A DNA stretch of 53,517 bases, from NCBI GenBank assembly GCA_002373045.1, contig DFHU01000005.1:7841-61357 (forward strand), read 5' to 3'. Position 1 is the first letter of the stretch, and every line of letters begins with the position of its first letter. This document shows positions 7,508 through 14,562 of this stretch, one piece after another. The stretch is from Pseudoselenomonas ruminantium (GTDB lineage: Bacteria > Bacillota > Negativicutes > Selenomonadales > Selenomonadaceae). A program made the position numbers and the translations under genes. A model generated the notes under the pieces. The model was not told the origin of the DNA. It ran no database searches and saw only the letters and a list, made by a program, of their open reading frames with translations.

Positions 7508-8467
7508 ATGAAGAAAAGTGTAGAAATTCTTGGTCTGCCAATCATCAGCATCACGGAAGGTCGTGAGCTGGGTGTCAGCAAGACCCTGCTCATCGATGCC
7601 AAAAACGGCACGGTAGCAGCAATCACCATCGAAGATGCCGATTGGTACCGCGGAGTAAAACTCATCCCGTACGAATCCGTTATCGCCATCGGTGATGATG
7701 CAGTAACCATCACCAACAGCGAAAACATCCTGACACTCGATGCAGCCGGCGACTACGAAGCCCTGCTGGATGATAACATCCGCATCATCGATACCAAGGC
7801 CATCACCAAATCCGGTACCATTCAGGGTAAAGTCACCGAGCTCTACATCGGCGACGATGGCAAAATTGAAAAATGTGAAATCACTGCACCCGATGGCACC
7901 ACTTCCGATATCGCTACCGACCAGATTTCCATCTTCGGTAAGCAGGTAACGGTTATTGACCCCACCGGGGAAAAAAAAAATAATGTAATGCACAAGGCAG
8001 CAGAAGCCCCAAAAGCAGCTCCGGCTGCGCCTGTAACTCCTGCTGCTCCTGAAGTTCCCGCCGCTCCGGCAGAACCGGAAGCCCCGAAAGCCGAAGAATC
8101 TCCGAAGGCTCCCGAAGCCCCCCAGGCTGCTGAACCTGCTGTAAAAGCAGAAGAAGCACCCAAGGCTGAGGCTCCGAAAGAAGAAGTAAAACCGGAACCC
8201 AAGAAAGAAGCGCCGAAGGCTGCTCCGGCTCCGAAAGCCGAGCCTAAGAAAGAGGCTCCGAAGGCAGATGCAGCTAAACAGGCTGCTGCCGACAAAGCGT
8301 CTGAGGAACGCCATCGTCGATTTCTCCTGGGCAAGAAAGCCGCTCGCGACATTAAGATGGATAACGGCATTGTTATCGTAGAAGCTGGCCAGGACATCAC
8401 CGAAGAAGTTCTGCAGAAGGCAAAACTGGCGAATAAGTTCATCGAACTTTCCATGAACGTACAGTAA
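7508..8467 (+). CDS. PRC-barrel domain protein with Ala/Pro/Lys/Glu-rich tail
   Basis: A 319-residue protein. Residues 1-75 (EILGLPIISITEGRELG, then VIAIGDDAVTI) and 85-155 (GTIQGKVTELYIGDDGKIEK, then QISIFGKQVTVIDP) are two PRC-barrel-like modules. A low-complexity linker built on APKAE-like repeats follows (about 165-265), then a conserved-looking end, RRFLLGKKAARDIKMDNG...ITEEVLQKAKLANKF. The start has GGAGGAATTTTA upstream. PRC barrels occur in RNA-processing and envelope-associated proteins, so no function is assigned. A run of ten A (7971-7980) marks the boundary between barrels and tail. A terminator follows. Confidence 0.75.
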   Translation: MKKSVEILGLPIISITEGRELGVSKTLLIDAKNGTVAAITIEDADWYRGVKLIPYESVIAIGDDAVTITNSENILTLDAAGDYEALLDDNIRIIDTKAITKSGTIQGKVTELYIGDDGKIEKCEITAPDGTTSDIATDQISIFGKQVTVIDPTGEKKNNVMHKAAEAPKAAPAAPVTPAAPEVPAAPAEPEAPKAEESPKAPEAPQAAEPAVKAEEAPKAEAPKEEVKPEPKKEAPKAAPAPKAEPKKEAPKADAAKQAAADKASEERHRRFLLGKKAARDIKMDNGIVIVEAGQDITEEVLQKAKLANKFIELSMNVQ

Positions 8468-8478
8468 GTTTATAAAGC

Positions 8479-8510
8479 AAATAGCTGTTGCTAAAGCAAC
8501 AGCTATTTTT
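8479..8510 (+). terminator. Rho-independent terminator
   Basis: AAATAGCTGTTGC - TAAA - GCAACAGCTATTT is a perfect 13-bp stem ending in five T residues. It lies 12 bp after the PRC-barrel gene and ends that operon before mgsA. Confidence 0.85.
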
Positions 8511-8583
8511 ATTTGCACAGCAGCAGGAAAATAAACATAAATGCGGAATAAATAAAATAAATAGAGAGGAGATGTTGCCTGTT

Positions 8584-8961
8584 ATGCAGACGATTGCTTT
8601 GATTGCCCATGACAAAAAGAAAGAAGACATGCTCGACTTTGCTGCCCATCACAAAGAACTGTTATCCCAGTTCCATCTGGTAGCGACTCATACCACAGGA
8701 ACCCTGCTCAACGAGAAATTGGGGCTCAATGTCGAAACCATGATGTCCGGCCCACTCGGCGGCGACCAGCAGATTGGCGCCTTGGTGGCCACCGAAAAGG
8801 TTCAGTACGTCATCTTCCTGCGTGACCCACTGACCTCCCAGCCCCACGAACCGGATATCAACGCCTTGCTGCGCCTTTGCGATGTTCATAACGTCCCACT
8901 GGCCACCAACCGCAAAAGCGGCCATATCCTGCTCGAATATGCGGCGAAAAAATTAGCATGA
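8584..8961 (+). CDS. mgsA: methylglyoxal synthase
   Basis: Converts dihydroxyacetone phosphate to methylglyoxal and phosphate, a bypass that relieves phosphate starvation or carbon overflow. The 125-residue product begins MQTIALIAHDKKKEDM, carries the phosphate-binding HTTGTLL (about 36) and the signature SGPLGGDQQIGA (about 54), then FLRDPLTSQPHEPDINALLR. The catalytic aspartate lies in GGDQQ. The start at MQTIALIAHD has GAGAGGAG upstream; earlier in-frame starts lie in the terminator or abut the ribosome binding site. Confidence 0.95.
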   Translation: MQTIALIAHDKKKEDMLDFAAHHKELLSQFHLVATHTTGTLLNEKLGLNVETMMSGPLGGDQQIGALVATEKVQYVIFLRDPLTSQPHEPDINALLRLCDVHNVPLATNRKSGHILLEYAAKKLA

Positions 8962-8967
8962 TAATAC

Positions 8968-9005
8968 AAAAGCCTGTTGCATCCAAAACTGCAACAGGCT
9001 TTTCC
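8968..9005. terminator. bidirectional Rho-independent terminator
   Basis: AAAAGCCTGTTGC (8968-8980) pairs perfectly with GCAACAGGCTTTT (8991-9003), with T/A tracts on both sides. It separates mgsA from the convergent ribbon-helix-helix gene. Confidence 0.88.
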
Positions 9006-9176
9006 TTACTTTTCATCTTTAGGCAAATCCCCCAGCGCATATTCACAACACTGTTTCACGAGATTATTGACCGAAACATTCTTTTCCCTTGCTACCTGCT
9101 CTAACTGATCTAAAAGTTCCTGCGGAAAACGGAAGGTCTTATTGACCATATCCTGACTTTGCTTTACCACAAACAC
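9006..9176 (-). CDS. small ribbon-helix-helix (Arc/MetJ-type) DNA-binding protein
   Basis: The 56-residue product has the ribbon-helix-helix pattern: a strand (NKTFRFPQ) followed by helices ELLDQLEQVAREKNVS and VNNLVKQCCEYAL. The preferred start is a GTG at 9176 with AAGGAGGGG six bases upstream. The longer frame to 9248 runs through a resolvase-gene remnant in another frame and is unlikely to be translated. Such proteins are usually antitoxins, plasmid repressors or recombinase accessory factors. No toxin partner is next to it, so the role is unknown. Confidence 0.6.
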   Translation of the reverse strand: MFVVKQSQDMVNKTFRFPQELLDQLEQVAREKNVSVNNLVKQCCEYALGDLPKDEK

Positions 9177-9190
9177 GCTACCCCTCCTTC

Positions 9191-9241
9191 CTAACTCTGG
9201 CGATACCGTTTTGCCAGCCGGTAAAACGTTGCCCGTGATAT
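9191..9241 (-). pseudogene. 3' remnant of a resolvase gene
   Basis: Read on the minus strand, this stretch encodes ISRATFYRLAKRYRQS followed by a stop. It is nearly identical to the C terminus of the recombinase homologue at 10248-10820 (ISRATFYRLVKRYRQG-stop). Upstream sequence no longer resembles a recombinase. Only the last helix-turn-helix codons survive, so this is a truncated copy. Together with 10248-10299 it forms an imperfect direct repeat around the PD-(D/E)XK gene. Confidence 0.75.
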
Positions 9242-9355
9242 ATTGCATATCCTTCCGAAATGTCCATCACAAATGGATTTTTTTATAATCTTATGTTATT
9301 ATAATCTTGAAAAGCAAATGTTTTTCAGAAGATTATTTTTACTGTCACCATCTCG

Positions 9356-9364
9356 TGATATAAT
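9356..9364 (+). promoter_or_regulatory. extended -10 promoter of the PD-(D/E)XK gene
   Basis: TGATATAAT (TATAAT at 9359-9364) lies 21 bp before the start codon. The -35 region is only T-rich (TTTTTA at 9336-9341). The leader carries AAGGATG as ribosome binding site. Confidence 0.4.
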
Positions 9365-9384
9365 AGAAGAAAGGATGATGTTCT

Positions 9385-10224
9385 ATGAGCTTATTGACCG
9401 AGCCGTTCAATCCCCGGTATTTGGAAGCCCTTGAGCAATTTCGACTCATCGATGACACATTCTTTGATGCGCACATGGATGGCAACATCGAGGCTATGCA
9501 GCTTTTACTAAACACATTCTTCCACCGGGACGACATCATCGTTAAGGAAGTTGTTACCCAAAAGTCTGCCAACAACCTCTATGGACGCAGTGCCCGCTTC
9601 GATGTCATTGCTGTTGACAGCGATAGCAAGATTTATAACTGTGAAATCCAACGTGCTAACGAAGGTGCCAATCCCAAGCGAGCACGCTTCAACAATTCCT
9701 TAATTGACTCACGAGAAATCAATAAGGGTACGAAGTATCAGGATTTCCCCGAGATATGGGTTATCTTCATCACCGAAAACGATATCTTCGGCGCACAATT
9801 GCCTATGTATCATGTGGAACGCAACGTCATTGAACTGAACAAGCCATTTGATGATGCTGCCCATATCATCTATGTCAACGGCGAATACAGAGGAGACGAC
9901 GACATGGGATTGCTAATGCATGACTTCTTCTGCACAGATCCCGCAAAAATGCACTTCCCAGAACTTGCTAAACGCGCCGATTTCTTAAAACATAATAACA
10001 AGGGGGTAAAAGCCATGTGTGAAATTATGCAGAAATTACAAGCCGAAGGACATGCAGCCGGCCTTGCTGAAGGGAGGTTGGAAGGAAGGTTGGAAGGAAG
10101 GTTGGAAGAACGTACCTCGCTAGCCTTAGATATGCTACGTGATAAAAAACCTATGGACGAAATTATAAAATATTCGCGATTAACACCAGAACGCATTGAA
10201 GAATTGGCTCACCAGCTTCAATAG
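9385..10224 (+). CDS. PD-(D/E)XK nuclease family transposase (Rpn/PDDEXK_2 type)
   Basis: The 279-residue protein matches the bacterial 'PD-(D/E)XK nuclease family transposase' pattern: an N-terminal segment with DDTFFDAHMDGNIEAMQLLL, the nuclease core ARFDVIAVDSDSKIYNCEIQ (Asp, then the E-x-Q form of the motif, about 70-90), and a middle FPEIWVIFITENDIFG. A C-terminal Arg/Glu-rich tail follows. The tail contains three EGRL units encoded by a 12-bp tandem repeat. Related Rpn proteins promote recombination or act in phage defence. The gene lies between two copies of a resolvase gene end. Confidence 0.85.
   Translation: MSLLTEPFNPRYLEALEQFRLIDDTFFDAHMDGNIEAMQLLLNTFFHRDDIIVKEVVTQKSANNLYGRSARFDVIAVDSDSKIYNCEIQRANEGANPKRARFNNSLIDSREINKGTKYQDFPEIWVIFITENDIFGAQLPMYHVERNVIELNKPFDDAAHIIYVNGEYRGDDDMGLLMHDFFCTDPAKMHFPELAKRADFLKHNNKGVKAMCEIMQKLQAEGHAAGLAEGRLEGRLEGRLEERTSLALDMLRDKKPMDEIIKYSRLTPERIEELAHQLQ
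10069..10104 (+). repeat. 12-bp tandem repeat (3 copies) coding EGRL
   Basis: Three consecutive 12-mers, the first GAAGGGAGGTTG and the next two GAAGGAAGGTTG, encode three EGRL units in the PD-(D/E)XK protein. Because the unit is a multiple of three, gain or loss of copies would change linker length without breaking the frame. Confidence 0.85.
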
Positions 10225-10247
10225 GAATATATGAGCATAGGCCCTTC

Positions 10248-10820
10248 CTACCCCTGCCGATACCGTTTTACCAGCCGATAAAATGTTGCCCGCGATATTT
10301 TAAGCTCATTACTGGCCTCCAACGCACGGATTTCCTTGGCCTGATAGCGGCCAAAAATCCTTTTCCAGCCCTTGGGATAACCAATCGCCGGACGCCCAAA
10401 CTGACGCCCGGCATTTTTTGCTGCCTGAATTCCTTCCTGCTGGCGTATGCGATGCAGCGTCTGCAGATTATCCTGTCGCTGTTGCAAAACAAGCAATATT
10501 TCCTTCAATGTCTGAAAAACCACCACTGCAGATACTTCATCTAAATCCTGCAAGGTTATCGGCAAATCCAAAATACGCAGCCGGATATGCTCTGCCTGCA
10601 AAGAATCCAACTCTGCACCAATCGCCAACGCACTGTCTCCTAGCGCCGACCAGTGCGCCACGATAAGCGTATCCCCCTCACGCAGGAACCGCCGCAGAAT
10701 TTGATACTGCCCACGCTCTGCCATATCCTCTACGATGATGTCCATGGCGGCATAAGCACGTAGTGCATCCATATCCACACTAGACTCTGCATATCCATAT
10801 GTTTTTGCCGCCATAACCAT
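10248..10820 (-). CDS. serine recombinase homologue with degraded catalytic site
   Basis: A 190-residue resolvase/invertase-like protein with an intact Hin-type helix-turn-helix at the end (YQAKEIRALEAS...KISRATFYRLVKRY). The catalytic domain has lost key residues. The usual YARVS reads YAESS, so Arg8 is Glu while a serine remains. The usual RLDRLGRS block reads HWSALGDS, so Asp67, Arg68 and Arg71 are gone. It probably cannot cut DNA and may act as a DNA-binding regulator. Its ATG overlaps the stop of the flippase gene (TGATG), making it the last gene of the polysaccharide transcript. A GTG at 10823 is an alternative start. Confidence 0.75.
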   Translation of the reverse strand: MVMAAKTYGYAESSVDMDALRAYAAMDIIVEDMAERGQYQILRRFLREGDTLIVAHWSALGDSALAIGAELDSLQAEHIRLRILDLPITLQDLDEVSAVVVFQTLKEILLVLQQRQDNLQTLHRIRQQEGIQAAKNAGRQFGRPAIGYPKGWKRIFGRYQAKEIRALEASNELKISRATFYRLVKRYRQG

Positions 10821-12283
10821 CACCGCCTTATTCTGTCTCGTAAATAAGTCACTCCTGCAACTACTAAGCGACGATTATTCGTTCCTGCCATTATCAACAG
10901 CAAGTAAACAAGGACAAAAACGCCCATAGCGCTAATCACAGACAAAGTTTCGTCAGGTCCAAGCCATTGCCGTATATACCAAGCTAAACCTCCTGATACT
11001 CCCGCTGGAAGTGCTGCATTCAAAATATTTCCTGCCATTTTTCGCAATGAAAAGCCTAAAAGTTGACGCAGCATAATAGTTTTCACAAAATACAACCACA
11101 AAGAGCTCAAACAAGTTCCTATTACCATAGCATCAAAATTAAATTTCGCAGAATACCATAACACAATGAATAGAACCGGAAAATGCAAAAACTGCGATAA
11201 TGCTGACATTCTAGGCATACCTTTCGCTCGTAAAGCCTCACTCGCAAATCCATTAATCAAAACTGACAAGCACATTGTGAGACTCCAAAGTCCGAAAAAG
11301 AAATCACCATCATGCCATTGACTACCGAGCAGAATATCTATGAAAACATCTTGAAATATATACATCAGCACACCTAGAGGAAGAATAAACAATGCAGCTT
11401 TATACTGAATATCAAAAATCAGTATCCGAAATGCCTCCATGTCATTCTGCAATCTGGATAATGCTGAAAAAATTACAGGTATTATTGCTCCCGTAAGGAT
11501 AGAAAAAGCTGCTCCGACTAAAGTCATTACCCCACGATAAATTCCCAAATAATAGCTGCTGAGGAATATGCTTATCATAAACAATCCTCCCCATGTACTA
11601 AGCCAAATAGTAACTGATTCAAGCACTGTCCATAAAGAAAAAGACAACATTTTATGTAAAATTTGCCAATCAAACAGCCAAGCCAGTTCTATATCCATAT
11701 AATGAACTTGAACAATGCACGTTATAACCTGCTGTGTAAGTGTACCAATAATAAGCGCCCAATATCCTATTCCCATATAAGCTAAAGGAATTGTCACCAA
11801 TAATGGTACAAACAATACGGTCATTCGCAATTTAAATAGTAATTTAAACTGAAAATTTCGTTTAAATATCGCCGACTGCATGCCATTAAATGAATTTATA
11901 ATAATGCCAATACTGGCCAAGCGAATTCCCCATTCTGCTCCACTTATCCCAAGCATATTAGCTATCCAATCCGCAAACAGACAAATTACTATCCAAACAA
12001 AGACAGCAATCAAGGTAGACGTTATCAATGCTGTTGTAAATCCAATATTTTTTTCTTGTGTATTATAAAATTCATGTTGAATAAAATATTTTTGAAATCC
12101 GGCATCTGCAAACATTTCCGCAAATGATGTAACGACTAATATCGCCGCTACAATTCCAAAATCCTCTGGCGATAACATCCGTGCTAACAACATCCCTGTT
12201 AGCGGTGTTATAATCTTTGACAACCCCTCTGTCAAAATTGTCCATTTAGTCGAATTACGTACTTTATTGTCAATATCACTCAT
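10820..12283 (-). CDS. wzx: polysaccharide flippase (Wzx/PST family)
   Basis: The 487-residue, highly hydrophobic protein has about 12-14 membrane segments. Its N-terminal pattern is typical of MOP-superfamily flippases (SDIDNKVRNSTKWTILTEGLSKI, then LLARMLSPEDFGIVAA). It would move undecaprenyl-linked repeat units across the inner membrane for Wzy polymerisation. Its start overlaps the CapA stop by 4 nt (ATGA), and its stop overlaps the recombinase-like gene. Coding sequence here is more AT-rich than the flanking housekeeping genes, as is usual for polysaccharide cassettes. Confidence 0.88.
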   Translation of the reverse strand: MSDIDNKVRNSTKWTILTEGLSKIITPLTGMLLARMLSPEDFGIVAAILVVTSFAEMFADAGFQKYFIQHEFYNTQEKNIGFTTALITSTLIAVFVWIVICLFADWIANMLGISGAEWGIRLASIGIIINSFNGMQSAIFKRNFQFKLLFKLRMTVLFVPLLVTIPLAYMGIGYWALIIGTLTQQVITCIVQVHYMDIELAWLFDWQILHKMLSFSLWTVLESVTIWLSTWGGLFMISIFLSSYYLGIYRGVMTLVGAAFSILTGAIIPVIFSALSRLQNDMEAFRILIFDIQYKAALFILPLGVLMYIFQDVFIDILLGSQWHDGDFFFGLWSLTMCLSVLINGFASEALRAKGMPRMSALSQFLHFPVLFIVLWYSAKFNFDAMVIGTCLSSLWLYFVKTIMLRQLLGFSLRKMAGNILNAALPAGVSGGLAWYIRQWLGPDETLSVISAMGVFVLVYLLLIMAGTNNRRLVVAGVTYLRDRIRR

Positions 12284-13437
12284 TCTATCCTCGTAATATT
12301 CTTCAATCCTTTTATGAAAAGCTCTCTATGTGCTTCACATTCAATAATATTCAATAGTGACAAGCGATGTTTTTGATTAGTCATACTCATGAACAACTTT
12401 CTTCCAATCAAACGATTTATAATTCGAAGAACAATATTCGCATTTATATACCCTAAAGGAATGCGCAAATAACCTTCAATATAATCTTGTGAAAATATTT
12501 TATATTTTCTTTCGCAGAAATCTGGAATATTAATATCTTCACTTCTATTATTATAATCCGATATAATCGCTAGTCTTTCTTTTTCGTTTCCAATAGATAA
12601 ACACCCATCTTTCTGTAAAATCACAGGAATTTCTTCTATAGATTTACTTTTACCAATATTTATTTTCAACAATAAGCCATTTGCATAAAGCTCTTCATCG
12701 ACAAAAGCGCTTTGCTCAAAAAGAAAATTTCCTTGCCCATATACAATAACGCCATTTTGATAATTCTCTCTACATCCAATACAATGCGTATGCTGCGTAA
12801 CTACCAAATCAGCACCTTTTTCTACAAATCGATGACATATACGCTGAATATCAGGTGAAGGATATCGATAATACTCCTTACCACCATGAAACATGACTAT
12901 GACATAATCACAAACGGATTTCAAATCAGCCACTTGATCGAATGAATACAAGGCATCATAGGGATTAGCTCCGGCTTTTGTTTCAGTAGCAATGGTAAAT
13001 TCATGTTCAGCGCAAGCATAAATTCCTACTCTATGACCATTTTTCTCTATGATGTATGGTTTTGATGCTTCAGATAAATTTGCTCCGATGCCAAAAACAT
13101 CTATTCCTTGTTCCTTTAGTAAGTGTTCAGTATGGAACATAGCCTTTTCGCCTTGGTCAAGTGTATGATTATTAGCACAACCCACAGCTGTAATATGCAT
13201 TGCCTTTAATCCTTTTACACAATCAGATTTCGCATGCAAATTAGGCCCGCACTTAACAATCGGCTCTAATTCATCACATAATGGTGTTTCAAGATTGAAT
13301 ATATTGGCATCACTAGAAGCCAATATATTCAGTAATTCATTTCCCAATAATCTTTTTCCATCACCAGCGATAAATAACTGTTCATTTATTTTAGTCGGCA
13401 CTATATCTCCGCCAAGGCAAATGGTTAACGTTCCCAT
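12280..13437 (-). CDS. CapA family metallophosphatase-like protein
   Basis: The 385-residue protein carries the CapA/PgsA motifs GGDIVPTK (about 9), IFNLETPLCDE (about 46), AVGCANNHTLDQGEKA (about 85), FHGGKEYYRYPSPDIQ (about 184) and GADLVVTQHTHCIG (about 208). The conserved Asp, Asn, His and Glu residues form the calcineurin-like metal site. Family members are tied to poly-gamma-glutamate and capsule assembly. No signal peptide is evident; the N terminus starts at the first beta strand, so it may be cytoplasmic. AAAGGAG precedes the ATG. It sits between the ATP-grasp gene and the flippase. Confidence 0.85.
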   Translation of the reverse strand: MGTLTICLGGDIVPTKINEQLFIAGDGKRLLGNELLNILASSDANIFNLETPLCDELEPIVKCGPNLHAKSDCVKGLKAMHITAVGCANNHTLDQGEKAMFHTEHLLKEQGIDVFGIGANLSEASKPYIIEKNGHRVGIYACAEHEFTIATETKAGANPYDALYSFDQVADLKSVCDYVIVMFHGGKEYYRYPSPDIQRICHRFVEKGADLVVTQHTHCIGCRENYQNGVIVYGQGNFLFEQSAFVDEELYANGLLLKINIGKSKSIEEIPVILQKDGCLSIGNEKERLAIISDYNNRSEDINIPDFCERKYKIFSQDYIEGYLRIPLGYINANIVLRIINRLIGRKLFMSMTNQKHRLSLLNIIECEAHRELFIKGLKNITRIE

Positions 13438-13451
13438 TCAAAACATCTCCT

Positions 13452-13499
13452 TTATTTAAAATTTATCCATTTACCTATTTTATAATCCCATCTTTCCAT
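13452..13499 (-). CDS. 15-codon micro-ORF upstream of capA
   Basis: ATG at 13499 is preceded by GGAGGAATTAATC, a near-ideal ribosome binding site, and encodes MERWDYKIGKWINFK before a stop 14 nt ahead of the capA start. It could be a leader peptide that couples ribosomes to capA, or the scrap of a lost gene. No attenuator hairpin is apparent, so only the translation signals support it. Confidence 0.35.
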   Translation of the reverse strand: MERWDYKIGKWINFK

Positions 13500-13521
13500 G
13501 ATTAATTCCTCCATATCATTC

Positions 13522-13569
13522 CTTGACAAAAATAAATAATTCCGTTTATTTCATAAAAATAAAGTCAAG
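13522..13569. repeat. nested inverted repeats in the capA upstream region
   Basis: Outer arms CTTGAC / GTCAAG enclose AAATAAA - TAATTCCG - TTTATTT. The segment lies in the 195-bp gap between the ATP-grasp gene and the capA micro-ORF, where a transcript end or a regulatory site could be placed. No clear promoter hexamer pair was found. Confidence 0.3.
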
Positions 13570-13632
13570 CAAACTTTAATAGTGTGACCGACATTTCTGC
13601 TAAATACACCATTTACTCGTGATTTCCACGTA

Positions 13633-14547
13633 TTAAATATTGATACAATCTCCTAAATTTAGTCCAAATTTATCTGGTGAAAACTTTGCAAAGCCACTCC
13701 CCGGATAAAAAGTCATTTCGCCAAAATATATTTTATCTTCAATACTATAAAAATCTGTACGAAGATACTTTATATCTGCGGACAATTTTTTTGCTAAAGA
13801 TAACATTTCTTCCAACGCCTTAGGCCTATCTATAATTCTATTAGGATCTGGAGGATAGCCTATTGCAGCTTCTATAAACGTCCAATCTGTTGTATATAAG
13901 TTGCACTTATGTCCAGTAAATCTATCATAATCAACTTCTATAAGTTTAGGCATTCCATCAAAATTAAAAATTTTATAATCTTTTAGTTGTTCAGCACTTT
14001 CATCCACCATATATTTCTCAGCAATAATTCTCGGCTTTACATTTTTATACGGCCACTCAAATCCGCCAGAATAATAATAGTTGTATCGCAAACCTCTTTC
14101 CAGCTTTTTCTTAGCTGTTTTTTTATCAAAAGTAGCCTTATCTTTACAAATGGCAATGCTACCACTATCATGCGTGCATTTCAGGACAAACTGCTCTGGT
14201 AACTGCTCAAAATCAATTTCATCAAAATGGTCCCAAACACCCAATGTCGGAATTATATATTCCTCGCCGATAATATCGGCCACATACTTCTTAGCCTCGT
14301 ACTTGTCTACCATTTTCGTATACAGCGGATTATGGTCATACAGCTTCAGCCATTGCAATTTTTCATTGAAGGTTCTCGGATTATCCAAATCCAGTGGATA
14401 CCCTACATTTTTCAAAAACTGCCGTTTTAGATACCATTTCTCTGGCACCACATGCATAGCAGCATAATGCATATCACTATAAGCCTGTTTTAATGGTTCT
14501 AATACAACGTCCGGCAAATTATTCTTTAGAAATTTTCGTATACCCAA
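13633..14547 (-). CDS. TupA-like ATP-grasp protein
   Basis: The 304-residue protein matches the TupA-like ATP-grasp family found in capsule and teichuronopeptide clusters: NPRTFNEKLQWLKLYDHNPLYTKMVDKY (about 55-82), IPTLGVWDHFDEIDFEQLP, FVLKCTHDSGSIAIC (ATP site, about 120), and the end-motif YFGEMTFYPGSGFAKFSP. Relatives join amino acids or small groups to sugar acids, which fits the uronic acid genes next to it. The amide donor cannot be told from sequence. It starts 15 bp after the epimerase gene. Confidence 0.85.
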   Translation of the reverse strand: MGIRKFLKNNLPDVVLEPLKQAYSDMHYAAMHVVPEKWYLKRQFLKNVGYPLDLDNPRTFNEKLQWLKLYDHNPLYTKMVDKYEAKKYVADIIGEEYIIPTLGVWDHFDEIDFEQLPEQFVLKCTHDSGSIAICKDKATFDKKTAKKKLERGLRYNYYYSGGFEWPYKNVKPRIIAEKYMVDESAEQLKDYKIFNFDGMPKLIEVDYDRFTGHKCNLYTTDWTFIEAAIGYPPDPNRIIDRPKALEEMLSLAKKLSADIKYLRTDFYSIEDKIYFGEMTFYPGSGFAKFSPDKFGLNLGDCINI

Positions 14548-14562
14548 GGTAAAATCTCCTTC

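Noticed and set aside
8010..8280. DNA tandem repeat or CRISPR-like array in the PRC-barrel gene
   Set aside because: The repetition is in-frame low-complexity APKAE-type coding sequence with irregular unit length.
8488..8583. N-terminal extension of methylglyoxal synthase from 8488
   Set aside because: It begins inside the upstream terminator hairpin and encodes residues absent from the family.
9006..9248. 80-residue version of the ribbon-helix-helix protein
   Set aside because: The first 24 codons lie over the resolvase remnant in another frame and lack a ribosome binding site; the GTG at 9176 has a strong one.
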